This document shows positions 15,634-24,593 of a DNA stretch of 64,000 nt, piece after piece. The stretch's first letter is position 1; every line of letters begins with the position of its first letter. The stretch comes from Hamadaea flava. Lineage in GTDB: Bacteria; Actinomycetota; Actinomycetes; Mycobacteriales; Micromonosporaceae. The stretch lies in contig NZ_JAMZDZ010000001.1 of assembly GCF_024172085.1 (NCBI RefSeq), positions 7,130,001 through 7,194,000 of the forward strand, given 5' to 3'. A program made the translations under genes and the position numbers. The notes under the pieces were generated by a model. It saw only the letters and a list, made by a program, of their open reading frames with translations. It was not told the DNA's origin and did not search any database.

Positions 15634-16578
15634 TTACGAAGGGGCGAGGAGCCAGCACCGAGCGGAGTGCGACTCCGACCCGGCGACGCCGAAGGTCGGC
15701 ACCGATTCCGAGCACTGCGGCATGGCGTGCGGGCACCGGTTGCGGAACAGGCAGCCGGTCGCGGGCGGTTTGCCGCCGCGTACGACCAGGGATTCCCGGG
15801 CCGGCCGCACGGTCGACGGGTCGGGCGCGGCCGCCGCGAGCAGCTGGGTGTAGGGGTGGGCGGGACGCAGGATGACGTCGTCGCTCGGCCCGCTCTCGAC
15901 GATCTGGCCCCGGTACATGACCATGATCGACGTCGCGAAGTAGCGCGCGGTGGCGAGGTCGTGCGTGACGTAGAGGACGGCCAGGTCCTCCTCACGTTTC
16001 AGCTCGTCGATCAGGTGCAGGATCTCCAGCCGGATCGACACGTCGAGCATCGAGACCGGCTCGTCGGCGAGCAGGATGCGCGGCCCGGGGGCGAGCGCGC
16101 GGGCGATGGCGACCCGCTGCCGCTGGCCGCCCGACAGCTCGTGCGGGTAGCGGTGGGCGACCTGGTCCGGTGGGGTCAGGTTGACGCGGCGTAGCAGGTC
16201 GACCGCGCCCTCGGCGGCGGTGCCTCGGTGGGCACGCCCGTGCAGGAGCAGCGGCCGGCGCAGGTGGTAGCCGATGGAGTGGGCCGGGTTCAGGGAGGCG
16301 AACGGGTCCTGGAACACCATCTGCACCTGCCCGCGATAGGCGCGTTTCGGCCCCGGCGGCTGCCCGTCGAGCAGGATGCGGCCGGAGGTCGGCCGGGTGA
16401 GCCGGGCCAGCATCCGCGCGATGGTCGACTTGCCGCTGCCGCTCTCCCCGACTAGCGCGACGGTCTCGCCGGAACGCAAGGCGAAGGAGACGTCGTCCAC
16501 GGCCGTGAGCCGAGCGCGTCTGCCATGATCGCGCACGGTGAAGACCTTGCTCACGTTCTGGACTTCCAGGCTGGTCAC
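15634..16578 (-). CDS. Oligopeptide/sugar-type ABC transporter ATP-binding protein (DppF/OppF-like)
   Basis: This 314-residue ATPase has Walker A GESGSGKST, Q-loop VFQDPFASLNP, signature LSGGQRQR, Walker B ILLADEP and the C-terminal OppF-type cysteine extension (CLFRNRCPHAMPQC). It energises the inner-membrane importer encoded upstream. The GTG start overlaps the stop of the preceding ATPase gene (GTGA), so translation is coupled. It is the last of five genes in the operon. Given the LacI repressor and glycoside hydrolase in the regulon, the Opp-type importer probably takes up oligosaccharides rather than peptides (inference). Confidence 0.9.
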   Translation of the reverse strand: MTSLEVQNVSKVFTVRDHGRRARLTAVDDVSFALRSGETVALVGESGSGKSTIARMLARLTRPTSGRILLDGQPPGPKRAYRGQVQMVFQDPFASLNPAHSIGYHLRRPLLLHGRAHRGTAAEGAVDLLRRVNLTPPDQVAHRYPHELSGGQRQRVAIARALAPGPRILLADEPVSMLDVSIRLEILHLIDELKREEDLAVLYVTHDLATARYFATSIMVMYRGQIVESGPSDDVILRPAHPYTQLLAAAAPDPSTVRPARESLVVRGGKPPATGCLFRNRCPHAMPQCSESVPTFGVAGSESHSARCWLLAPS

Positions 16579-17546
16579 GCCGTCACCCTCTCGTCTACGA
16601 AGTGGCACGCCACACCGTCCAGCAGCGCCGGCTCGGTGGAGCAGGGCTCGAAGGCGTGCGGGCAGCGCGGGGCGAACGGGCAGCCGCCCGTGAGCCGGGC
16701 CAGGTCGGGCGGCGTACCGGGGATGCCGCGCAGCGCTTCGCGATCGCCGCGCAGGCTCGGGAACGACCGCAACAGGCCCTGGGTGTAAGGGTGGTGCGGA
16801 TTGTCGAGGATCTCCCGCGACGTCCCGGTCTCCACGAACCGGCCCGCGTACATGACGGCCAGCCGGTCGCTGATCTCCAGCAACAGCGACAGATCGTGGG
16901 TGATGAAGACGACCGCGAAGCCGAACAGCTCGCGCAGGCGATCGATCTCATCCAAGATGTCGCGCTGCACGACCACGTCCAGCGCCGTCGTGGGCTCGTC
17001 CATGACGATCACATCCGGTCGCAGAGCCAGTGCCATCGCGATGGTCACGCGCTGCCGCATCCCGCCCGAAAGTTCATGCGGGTACGCCGAAAGCCGTGCC
17101 CGGTCGATGCCGACGAGGTCGAGGAGTTCTTCGCAGCGCTCCTCGACCGCCTTGCGGGGCAGGTCGGGTTCATGGGCCGCGAAGACGTCGGCGAGCTGTT
17201 TGCGTACCGTCACCACGGGGTTCAGCGAGTTCATCGCCGACTGGAACACCATCGCGATGCGCCGCCAGCGGAAGGCACGCAAGGCGTCGCCCGCCAGCCC
17301 CAGGACGTCGACGGGATCCTCACCGGGTCCGGTGAAGGTGACCGAGCCGCCGGTCAGCCGGGCGGGCGGACGCAGCAGCCGGGTGATCGCGTACGCCAAT
17401 GTGGACTTGCCGCAGCCGCTCTCCCCGGCGATGCCGAGCACTTCGCCGCGGGCGAGGTCGAAGCTGACCTGGCGGACCGCCCGGACCGGAGTGTGCCGTC
17501 CATAGTCGACGGTCAGATCCTTCACGCTGAGCACGACGTCGCTCAT
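16575..17546 (-). CDS. Oligopeptide/sugar-type ABC transporter ATP-binding protein (DppD/OppD-like)
   Basis: The 323-residue ATPase has Walker A GESGCGKST, VFQSAMNSLNP, LSGGMRQR, Walker B VIVMDEPTTALD and the OppD-type C-terminal Cys cluster (CPFAPRCPHAFEPC) found in Opp/Dpp transporters. It pairs with the following ATPase as a heterodimer. ATG 17546 has AAGGAGG eight bases upstream and overlaps the permease stop by four bases. Confidence 0.92.
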   Translation of the reverse strand: MSDVVLSVKDLTVDYGRHTPVRAVRQVSFDLARGEVLGIAGESGCGKSTLAYAITRLLRPPARLTGGSVTFTGPGEDPVDVLGLAGDALRAFRWRRIAMVFQSAMNSLNPVVTVRKQLADVFAAHEPDLPRKAVEERCEELLDLVGIDRARLSAYPHELSGGMRQRVTIAMALALRPDVIVMDEPTTALDVVVQRDILDEIDRLRELFGFAVVFITHDLSLLLEISDRLAVMYAGRFVETGTSREILDNPHHPYTQGLLRSFPSLRGDREALRGIPGTPPDLARLTGGCPFAPRCPHAFEPCSTEPALLDGVACHFVDERVTA

Positions 17547-18421
17547 CGGGCCTCCTTGCGCAGCCGCGGGTTGACCCGCTCGTCGATGGCGAAGTTGATC
17601 AGAGACAGCCCGGTGCCGAGCAGCGCGCAGAACAGGCCGGGCGGCACGAACCACCACCAGGCGCCCCGGGGCAGCGCCGAGGCGGAGAGCGCGTAGTAGA
17701 GCATCCCGCCCCAGGAGCCGGAGGCCCCGCCGGCCAGGCCGAGGAAGGCGAGCCCGACCTCGACGAGTACGCCGCCGAGCACCGCGAAGACGAACTGGGC
17801 GGCCACGATGGGGGCGAGGTTGGGCAGGATCTCGAAGGCGACGATGCGCCAGCCGGGCTCCCCGGCGACCCGGGCGGCGTCGACGTAGTCCCGGTTGCGC
17901 AACGACAGCGTCTGCGCCCGCAGGACGCGAGCCGGTCCGGCCCAGGCGGTGACGCTGATGATCGCCGCGATCATCAGCAGGCCCTTGGTCTCGGTGTAGT
18001 CGGTGATCAGGATGACCAGCGGCAGCCCGGGCAGCACCAGGAAGACGTTGCTGAGCAGGGAGAACGACTCGTCGAGCCAGCCGCCCAGGTAGCCGCCGAC
18101 GACGCCGACGATCAGCGAGAAGGCAGTGGCGAACACCCCGACCAGTACGCCGATCGTCAGTGAGCCGCGGGTGGCCGACATCAGCTGGGCGAGCACGTCC
18201 TGCCCGGTGTTGGTGGTGCCGAGCCAGTGCGCGCCCGACGGCGCTTGGAGCTGGTCGTAGCTCAGTCCTTCGGGGTCGCCGGTGAGCAGGGGACCGAGGA
18301 CGGACAGCAGCACGAAGGCTGCGGCGATGCCCAGTCCCGCCAGCAGTTTGCCGGACGGTCGGCGACGCGTACGCGGAACGTCGGTCACCGGCGCGGTGGG
18401 AGTGGCGAGCACAGCGGTCAC
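17543..18421 (-). CDS. ABC transporter permease (DppC/OppC-like)
   Basis: The 292-residue integral membrane protein has an N-terminal helix (residues ~27-47), the typical HWLGTTNTGQDVLAQL segment and the permease signature YVDAARVAGEPGWRIVAFEILPN, which contacts the ATPases. It is the second membrane subunit of the importer. The GTG start overlaps the upstream permease stop (GTGA). Confidence 0.9.
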   Translation of the reverse strand: MTAVLATPTAPVTDVPRTRRRPSGKLLAGLGIAAAFVLLSVLGPLLTGDPEGLSYDQLQAPSGAHWLGTTNTGQDVLAQLMSATRGSLTIGVLVGVFATAFSLIVGVVGGYLGGWLDESFSLLSNVFLVLPGLPLVILITDYTETKGLLMIAAIISVTAWAGPARVLRAQTLSLRNRDYVDAARVAGEPGWRIVAFEILPNLAPIVAAQFVFAVLGGVLVEVGLAFLGLAGGASGSWGGMLYYALSASALPRGAWWWFVPPGLFCALLGTGLSLINFAIDERVNPRLRKEAR

Positions 18422-19413
18422 GCGCGGGCCTCCTGTCGCGTACGCGGGTCGATGACGCCGTAGAGCAGGTCGACCAGCAGATTCGCCCCGAGCACGGCGA
18501 GCGAGATGATCAGGAAGATGCCCTGCATCAGCGGGTAGTCGGCGCTGTTGACCGCCTGGATGAGGGCGAAGCCGATGCCGGGGTAGTTGAAGACGATCTC
18601 GGTGGCGATCTGGCCGCTGACGACGAAGCCGAGCGAGATGGCGAACCCGGCGACGCTCGGCAGGACGGCGTTGCGGGCGGCGTAGGAGAGCATCACCCGG
18701 CGCGGCGACAGGCCCTTGGCCTCGGCCATGACCACGTAGTCCTCGGCCATGGTGGAGACCATCATGTTGCGCATGCCGAGCATCCAGCCCGCGACGCCGG
18801 ACAGCACGATGGTCAACGCGGGCAGCGTCCCGTGATAGATCGCGCTGCTCAGGAAGGCCCCGCTCGCCTCCGGTCCGGCGAAGGTGGCGACGTCGTAGCC
18901 GAAGTTCAGCGGGAACCAGCCGAGCGTGGAGCCGAGCAGGAAGAGCAGGATGAGCGCCAGCCAGAAGTACGGGATGGCGGCGAGGAAGGTGGTCGACGGG
19001 ATCAGGCCGTCGATCCAGGTGCCGCGCTTCCAGCCGGCGAGCGCGCCGAGCCCGACGCCCAGGGCGACGGTGATGGTCAGGCTGACGCCGACCAGGACCA
19101 GCGTCCACGGCAGCGACTGCGCGATGACCGTGCTCACCGGCACCGGATAGTTCGCGATCGACAGGCCGAAGTTGCCGTGCGCGAGGTTCTTCAGGTAGCC
19201 GAAGTACTGCACCCACAGCGGGTCGTCGGTCACCCCGAACTGGAGCTCCAGTGCGCGGCGGTACTCCGGCGGCGGCGGTGAGGTGGCCTGCACCCGGGAC
19301 AGGAACAGGTCGACCGGGTTGCCCTTGATCAGCCGGGGGATGAAGAAGTTGAGGGTGACCGCCGCCCAGGCCGCGATCGCGTAGAACCCCAGTTTGCGCA
19401 GGACGAATCGCAT
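18418..19413 (-). CDS. ABC transporter permease (DppB/OppB-like)
   Basis: This 331-residue permease begins MRFVLRKLGFYAIAAWAAV and has about six membrane helices. The long extracytoplasmic loop (residues ~30-100) and the EAA-type segment EDYVVMAEAKGLSPRRVM are typical of OppB. It follows the substrate-binding protein gene and its intergenic hairpin. The ATG at 19413 has AAAGGAGG upstream. Confidence 0.9.
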   Translation of the reverse strand: MRFVLRKLGFYAIAAWAAVTLNFFIPRLIKGNPVDLFLSRVQATSPPPPEYRRALELQFGVTDDPLWVQYFGYLKNLAHGNFGLSIANYPVPVSTVIAQSLPWTLVLVGVSLTITVALGVGLGALAGWKRGTWIDGLIPSTTFLAAIPYFWLALILLFLLGSTLGWFPLNFGYDVATFAGPEASGAFLSSAIYHGTLPALTIVLSGVAGWMLGMRNMMVSTMAEDYVVMAEAKGLSPRRVMLSYAARNAVLPSVAGFAISLGFVVSGQIATEIVFNYPGIGFALIQAVNSADYPLMQGIFLIISLAVLGANLLVDLLYGVIDPRTRQEARA

Positions 19414-19440
19414 CCATGCCTCCTTTCAGGCGCCCTGATA

Positions 19441-19472
19441 CGGGCCGGCTCCGGGCGCCTGGAGCCGGCCCG
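19441..19472 (-). terminator. Intergenic hairpin after the substrate-binding protein gene
   Basis: CGGGCCGGCTCC and GGAGCCGGCCCG pair over 12 bp with an eight-base loop, starting 7 bases after the binding-protein stop codon. In ABC operons such hairpins usually stabilise the upstream message or cause partial termination, giving more binding protein than permease. Confidence 0.75.
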
Positions 19473-19478
19473 AACTCA

Positions 19479-21125
19479 TCAGGCGGGGTTCAGGTTCTTC
19501 GCGACGATGCCGCAGTCGGGCTCGGAGAACGGCAGCGCGAGCGCGTACGGGTTCTCCTCCGACGGCCAGCCGGTGGCGTGCAGGGTGCGGAACTCGGCCA
19601 GCGAACTGGACTGCTGGATCGGGATGTACGGGGTGTCGGCCACGATCTCGTCCTGGATCGCGTAGATCTGCTGCTTGATCGCGTCGGTCTGGTCCGGCGG
19701 GGTGGCGGCGATGGCGGCCAGGGCCGCGTCCACCTTCGCGTTCTTCCAGCGGGCGTTGTTCTGGTTCGCCGGCGGGATGCTCTTGGTGCTGCAGATGTTG
19801 TAGTACATGAAGTACGGGCTCGGCCCGCCCCACGCGTTGTAGATCGCCATGTCGAAGTCGCCGCTCTGCAACGCGGCGATGAAGGCGTTGTAGGACAAGG
19901 CGTTCGGCTTGAACTCGATGCCGACCTCCTTGAGCAGCTGCTGCACCACCTGCATGGTGGCCTCGTAGTCGGTCCAGCCGGTCACCAGGCTGCACGTGAA
20001 GGAGAGCTTCTTGCCGTTCTTGGCGTAGATTCCGTCGGCGCCCTTGGCCCAGCCCGCGCCCTCCAGCAGCTGCTTGGCCTTGTCGGGGTTGTACTCGACC
20101 TTGGCCTCGGCGTGCTTGGGCGAGACGTAGCCGGCGAACGTCGGCACCACCAGCTGCAACGGGCTGGGGATCGCCCCGAGGTCGGCGAAGGCCAGCTTGA
20201 TGATCTTCTGGCGGTCCAGCGCCACGTTGATCGCCTGCCGGACGGCCGGGTCGGCGAACAGCGGCTTGGTCAGGTTGGGGATCAGGTTGGTGACGTAGAG
20301 GAAGGACTCGTTCTTGAACTTGTTGTGCGCGGAGTCCTTGCTGATGAACTGGCCCTGGATGTCCGGGATGAAGATGCCGGCCCAGTCGAGTTGCCCGGAG
20401 GCCAGCGCGGTGGTGGCCGCGTCGTTGCCGGTGAAGGACCAGAAGCGCAGCCCGGCGATCTTCGGCTTACCGCTGTCCCAGTACTTCGGGTTCTTCTTGA
20501 GCACGTAGCTCTGCGAGGCGAAGGAGTCCTTGACGAACGGGCCGGTTCCGACCGGGTTCGCGTTGACCTCCTTGGTCGGGTCGGCGATCGGCTCCCAGAT
20601 GTGCTTGGGCACCATGTAGGTGCGGCCGGCGATGTTCCACAGCTCGGTGTAGACCGCGTCCTTGAAGGTGATCTTCACGGTCTTCGCGTCGACCACGGTG
20701 GCGTCGACGATGTTGGTGCCGTTGGCGTTCAGCGCCGGGTTGTTCTTGCGGTAGAGGAAGTTGAAGGCCACGTCCTCGGCGGTGAACGGCTTGCCGTCGT
20801 TCCACTGCACGCCTTCGCGCAGGGTGAAGGTCAGCGTCTTGCCGCCGTCGCCGAACTCGTACTTGGTGGCCAGCAGCGGCTGGACGTCGTCGGCCTTGGC
20901 CTGGTTGAAGAAGAAGAGCGGCTCGTAGATGAGGCCGCGGGTGCCGTTCAGCGGGGTCGGCGCGAACTGGTTGTAGTTCTCGGTGAACTGGCCCGAGGCG
21001 CCGGCGAACACGTTGAGGATGCGCTCGGCCGGGGGCTTGGCCGACTCCTCCGCGCACGCGGCGAGGAAGGCCGCGATGCCGGCGCCGGCGGTGGTGCCGA
21101 GGAACTGCCTTCTGCTCAGACTCAT
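19479..21125 (-). CDS. ABC transporter substrate-binding lipoprotein (SBP_bac_5 type)
   Basis: The 548-residue extracytoplasmic solute-binding protein begins with SRRQFLG, a twin-arginine-like signal, and a lipobox LAAC at residues ~21-24. The mature chain has the family-5 patterns LTFTLREGVQWNDGKPFTAEDV and NPVGTGPFVKDS. Family 5 binds peptides, but many actinomycete members bind oligosaccharides; the LacI control and linked glycoside hydrolase favour a sugar ligand. It is the first gene of the importer operon, transcribed from a LacI-type promoter about 80-110 bases upstream. Confidence 0.9.
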   Translation of the reverse strand: MSLSRRQFLGTTAGAGIAAFLAACAEESAKPPAERILNVFAGASGQFTENYNQFAPTPLNGTRGLIYEPLFFFNQAKADDVQPLLATKYEFGDGGKTLTFTLREGVQWNDGKPFTAEDVAFNFLYRKNNPALNANGTNIVDATVVDAKTVKITFKDAVYTELWNIAGRTYMVPKHIWEPIADPTKEVNANPVGTGPFVKDSFASQSYVLKKNPKYWDSGKPKIAGLRFWSFTGNDAATTALASGQLDWAGIFIPDIQGQFISKDSAHNKFKNESFLYVTNLIPNLTKPLFADPAVRQAINVALDRQKIIKLAFADLGAIPSPLQLVVPTFAGYVSPKHAEAKVEYNPDKAKQLLEGAGWAKGADGIYAKNGKKLSFTCSLVTGWTDYEATMQVVQQLLKEVGIEFKPNALSYNAFIAALQSGDFDMAIYNAWGGPSPYFMYYNICSTKSIPPANQNNARWKNAKVDAALAAIAATPPDQTDAIKQQIYAIQDEIVADTPYIPIQQSSSLAEFRTLHATGWPSEENPYALALPFSEPDCGIVAKNLNPA

Positions 21126-21204
21126 GGCGTCTCCAGTGAGGGGTCTGGGAAGCGCTCCCAGAAATCGGCGGATGTTTCGCGGAGATGACCGTCAGGTGTC
21201 TGCG

Positions 21205-21233
21205 ATCACAGCACTGAACCGTTTAAGTGTCAA
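21205..21233 (-). promoter_or_regulatory. Importer promoter with embedded LacI operator
   Basis: On the minus strand, TTGACA (21228-21233) and TGTGAT (21205-21210) are separated by 17 bases, and the operator TTAAACGGTT (21217-21226) sits within the spacer. Bases 21200-21233 are identical to 24426-24459 in front of the glycoside hydrolase. Repressor binding would block RNA polymerase directly. Confidence 0.8.
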
Positions 21234-21281
21234 TAGCTCATGACAGATAGGCATTGACCGCTGATCGTAAGCCTGTTTGCC

Positions 21282-21291
21282 TTAACCGGTT
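21282..21291. promoter_or_regulatory. Second LacI operator, upstream of lacI
   Basis: TTAACCGGTT is a perfect palindrome 20 bases before the LacI ATG and 65 bases from the operator inside the importer promoter. It differs from that operator by one base. It suggests autoregulation and possibly looping with the first site. Confidence 0.78.
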
Positions 21292-21311
21292 CTTGGCCGC
21301 AAGATGGAGCG

Positions 21312-22370
21312 ATGCACAGCGGCAGCTCCAGCCCGGCCCGAGTCGGCGCACCCCGGAAGACCATCGGCGACATCGCCAAGGCGGCCGGCGTCTCCAAAGG
21401 CGCGGTCTCCTACGCGCTGAACGGCAAGCCCGGCGTGTCCGACGCGACCCGACAACGGATCCTCACCATCGCCCGGGACCTGGGCTGGCATCCCAGCAGT
21501 GCGGCGCGTGCGCTCTCGGACGGGCGGACCGGCGTACTCGGGCTGATCGTCGACCGGCCGGCCCGGACGCTCGGCATCGAGTCCTTCTTCATGCAGCTCA
21601 TCTCCGGCATCGAGGCGACGTTGTCGGCCCGCGACGTCGGACTGCTGCTCCAGGTCACCGACGACCAGGAGAAGGAGATGGCGGCCTACCGGCATTGGTG
21701 GGCGCAGCGCCGGGTCGACGGCGTCATCCTGGTCGACCTGCGCCGCGACGACCCGCGTGTGCCACTGCTGGAGGAGCTCGGGATGCCATGCGTGGTGATC
21801 GGCGGGCCGGAGGGACTGGGCACGCTGCCCGGCATCTGGAGCGACGACACCGGTGCCGTCACCGAGGTCGTGGAGTACCTGGCGGCGCTCGGCCATCGGC
21901 GCATCGCCCGGGTCGCCGGGCTGCCGGGGCTCTACCACACCGCGCTGCGCGATCGCGGGGTCGCGGCCACCGCCGAACGGCTCGGCCTGCCCGAGGTCGC
22001 CACCGTGTACGCCGACTACACCGGTGAGGAGGGCGCCCGCATGACCCGGGCGCTGCTGTCGCGGCGGCCCATGCCGACCGCGGTGATCTACGACAACGAT
22101 GTGATGGCGGTGGCCGGCGTCGCGGTGGCGCACGAGATGGGCGTCGACATCCCGCGTGAGCTGTCCGTCGTCGCCTGGGACGACTCGCCGCTGTGTCAGC
22201 TCGTGCATCCGCAGCTGTCGGCGGTCAGCCGCGACATCGCAGCCTACGGGTCGCATGCGGCGGAACGCCTCCTGGAGATCATCGACGGCACTACCTCGGC
22301 CACCGCGCAGGACGCGACACCGAGGTTGGTGCCCCGGGGCAGTACTGCTCCACCCAGTGGGCAGGACTAG
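21312..22370 (+). CDS. LacI family transcriptional repressor
   Basis: The 352-residue regulator has a LacI HTH at residues ~16-62 (TIGDIAKAAGVSKGAVSYALNGKPGVS then hinge SSAARALSDGR) and a periplasmic-binding-like effector domain, with TGVLGLIV and VVAWDDSPL near its ends. It is divergent from the importer operon. The TTAACCGGTT-like sites in front of itself, the importer and the glycoside hydrolase define the regulon. The effector is presumably a sugar released or imported by the system. Its stop codon lies at the tip of a large hairpin. Confidence 0.92.
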   Translation: MHSGSSSPARVGAPRKTIGDIAKAAGVSKGAVSYALNGKPGVSDATRQRILTIARDLGWHPSSAARALSDGRTGVLGLIVDRPARTLGIESFFMQLISGIEATLSARDVGLLLQVTDDQEKEMAAYRHWWAQRRVDGVILVDLRRDDPRVPLLEELGMPCVVIGGPEGLGTLPGIWSDDTGAVTEVVEYLAALGHRRIARVAGLPGLYHTALRDRGVAATAERLGLPEVATVYADYTGEEGARMTRALLSRRPMPTAVIYDNDVMAVAGVAVAHEMGVDIPRELSVVAWDDSPLCQLVHPQLSAVSRDIAAYGSHAAERLLEIIDGTTSATAQDATPRLVPRGSTAPPSGQD

Positions 22371-22394
22371 GTCCGGCCCACTGGGCGGAGCAGT
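22344..22394. terminator. Large hairpin enclosing the lacI stop codon
   Basis: ACTGCTCCACCCAGTGGGC (22344-22362) pairs with 22376-22394 with a single mismatch. Inside, GGAC and GTCC pair around the stop codon TAG, so the stop is the loop. It lies between the convergent lacI and hydrolase genes and probably terminates both. Confidence 0.75.
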
Positions 22395-22451
22395 GCACCG
22401 CTCTGCCATCAACGGGGGCCTGAACCCATCCGGTTCACGCCGCGTCAGCCA

Positions 22452-24392
22452 TCACCGCGCCGCGTCGCGGAGAACGCGTACCCCAAAGGCTTGCAGCTCG
22501 ACCTCGGCCACCTCGTGACCGGCGGCGAGATCGCGCAGCGCGGCCGGGGTGCCGTCGGCGCGGACCGGCGCGACCGTGACCGGCTCGTCCGCCGCGTTGA
22601 TCAGCCAGACGAAGCGGTCGCCGTCCGCGTGACGCAAGGCGTCCACGAACACGCGCGGGTCCGCCACGCGGACCGCGGGCCGCACGCCCGCCAGCTCGGC
22701 CAGCGCGGCATAGAGCCGGCCGGTGGCGTCCGGGTTGACGTGCGGCGTCGCGGCCGCCATGGCTTCCAAGGGGTACGCGCAGAAGACGATCCCGCCGTCG
22801 CCGACCGCCCGGCGCAGCAGAGCCGGCCGGCCGTTGGGATCCACCGCGAGCACCTCGGCGTCGACCGCCTGCACCGGCAGGTACGCCCGCACGTGCTCGT
22901 TGCCGCCCACCACGAAGTCCAGCGCGTCCCCGGTCCGCAGCCCGCCGAAGTCCCGGGTGACGGTGAACCGGACCGAAGGGCCCTCGACCCGGTCGACCAG
23001 GCCGTAGCGCAGTTCGTGGCGGACGCCGAAGATCCGGTCGACGCCGGCGTACCAGGGGCCGCGCTGGTTGTCGGTGCCACCGTCGCAGTAGGACACGAAA
23101 ACCGTCGCGCCCGCCTCGGCCAGCTGCTCCAGCCGACGCCAGCCGGGCGCGGTGAGCTGCTTGAGGCTGGGCAGGACGTAGAGCCGGCAGCCGTCGGCGA
23201 TCCCGCCGGGCGCGTCCTTCGAGCTCTGCCGGATCAGCGCGGGCGGCAGGTCGGCCGACCGCAGCCCCAGGTACGCCTGCTCGACCGCGCCGAACGCGAC
23301 GCGCCGTTCCCGCTCGTCGGTGAACTGGTACGCCGTGTCGGCGTGCGAGGTGAGCACGAGCCCGACCTGGCTGTCCTCCCGTACGCAGTGCGGCAGGTCG
23401 ACGGCGTCGAGGATCTGCCGGAACGCCGCCATCTCCCGCAGCGACGCCTTGGGCTGCCCGTGCACGTCGGTGACCCCGAAATGCAGTTCGAACGGATGAT
23501 GCGAGTACGGCGCCTCGTCGAACAGGTCGTCGAAGTCGGTGTTGTTCCAGCCGACCCAGCCGGTCGAGCCGGCCAGCAGTGACGTGTGCAGCAGCTGGCG
23601 GTACCAGTGCCCGACGTTGTCGTCGGAGACGAAGTCGCTGGACGCGCCGAACTCCTCCAGCACCACCGGCTTGCCCGCCACGTGCGCCAGTTCGCACGTG
23701 TACGCCGCCCGCCAGTGCTGGCGTACCTGGTCGTCGCCCATCGGGTAGACGTGCGGGCCGATCCAGTCCTGCAGCGGACCGAGTTCGGCCAGCCGGAAGC
23801 CGCTCTCGACGCCGCTCAGCTCGATCGTCCAGGCGCCGTCGCCGATCGAGACCGGCTGCGTCGCGCCGCCGGCGCGCAACCCGGCGACGAGGAGCTGCGC
23901 CCAGGTCGACACGGTCTCGACGGTGCCCCGCCCGCCGTAGAGCGGCATCTCGTTGGACAGCAGCCAGCCGCTGACCGCCGGATGCCCGGCGAACCGGCGG
24001 GCGACCTGCTCGGCGAACCACGCCTGGCGGCCGACGAACCACACGTCGCCGTAGAGGTCGCGACCGCCGCGCCAGGCCGGGTCCCAGTTCTCCCCGGACA
24101 TGTGGCCCACGATCAGGGTCGGGATCGTGCTCAGCCCGTACGCCGTGTGCTGGTCCAGGAAGTCGCCGAAGCGCGCCATGACGTCCTCGTCGAGCCGGTC
24201 CGGCGTGGGCATGGCGTCCGGCCAGAAGAAGAAGCTCCGGGTGACGGTGAGCCCGTGGTCGGCGAGGACCTGCAGCTCCTTGGCCACGACCGCCGGGTCG
24301 TAACGGGTCCACATGCGGGGTCCGCCGACTCGGGACCAGAAGTTGACGCCGAGCAGCGGCTCACCGGTGAGGACCTGGAGGGGACGGTGCAT
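22452..24392 (-). CDS. Clan-A glycoside hydrolase (GH5-like, beta-mannosidase/mannanase type)
   Basis: This 646-residue enzyme has a (beta/alpha)8 domain at residues ~10-340. The acid/base Glu is probably E148 in WLLSNEMP and the nucleophile E247 in VVLEEFGAS, the NE/EFG pair of retaining clan-A hydrolases. The C-terminal half resembles glutamine-amidotransferase-like and beta-sandwich modules of GH42/GH5 relatives. There is no signal peptide, so it should hydrolyse imported oligosaccharides in the cytoplasm. The substrate is not readable; mannosides are one option. It is driven by the same LacI-controlled promoter sequence as the importer. ATG 24392 follows GGGAG. Confidence 0.78.
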   Translation of the reverse strand: MHRPLQVLTGEPLLGVNFWSRVGGPRMWTRYDPAVVAKELQVLADHGLTVTRSFFFWPDAMPTPDRLDEDVMARFGDFLDQHTAYGLSTIPTLIVGHMSGENWDPAWRGGRDLYGDVWFVGRQAWFAEQVARRFAGHPAVSGWLLSNEMPLYGGRGTVETVSTWAQLLVAGLRAGGATQPVSIGDGAWTIELSGVESGFRLAELGPLQDWIGPHVYPMGDDQVRQHWRAAYTCELAHVAGKPVVLEEFGASSDFVSDDNVGHWYRQLLHTSLLAGSTGWVGWNNTDFDDLFDEAPYSHHPFELHFGVTDVHGQPKASLREMAAFRQILDAVDLPHCVREDSQVGLVLTSHADTAYQFTDERERRVAFGAVEQAYLGLRSADLPPALIRQSSKDAPGGIADGCRLYVLPSLKQLTAPGWRRLEQLAEAGATVFVSYCDGGTDNQRGPWYAGVDRIFGVRHELRYGLVDRVEGPSVRFTVTRDFGGLRTGDALDFVVGGNEHVRAYLPVQAVDAEVLAVDPNGRPALLRRAVGDGGIVFCAYPLEAMAAATPHVNPDATGRLYAALAELAGVRPAVRVADPRVFVDALRHADGDRFVWLINAADEPVTVAPVRADGTPAALRDLAAGHEVAEVELQAFGVRVLRDAAR

Positions 24393-24430
24393 GGAGGGCT
24401 CCCGTGATCGTGGGGATGGGCGTGCCTGCG

Positions 24431-24459
24431 ATCACAGCACTGAACCGTTTAAGTGTCAA
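24431..24459 (-). promoter_or_regulatory. Hydrolase promoter with embedded LacI operator
   Basis: TTGACA (24454-24459), a 17-base spacer carrying TTAAACGGTT (24443-24452) and TGTGAT (24431-24436) lie about 40-65 bases before the hydrolase ATG. The 34 bases 24426-24459 are identical to those at the importer promoter. Confidence 0.8.
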
Positions 24460-24497
24460 CACGCTAGCCATCCAGCAGCTTGTTGGGGCGGCTCGGC

Positions 24498-24507
24498 TTA
24501 ACCGGTT
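24498..24507. promoter_or_regulatory. Second LacI operator at the hydrolase promoter
   Basis: The perfect palindrome TTAACCGGTT lies 55 bases from the operator inside the hydrolase promoter, repeating the two-operator layout of the importer. It is also about 90 bases upstream of the divergent gene at 24594. Confidence 0.75.
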
Positions 24508-24593
24508 AGTCACGCTGGTTCGCGGCGATGTCAGACATCTGCGGTATCTTTCGCGACTGACGACAAGGGACGGTCCTGGGGAGAGAAGCGGTC

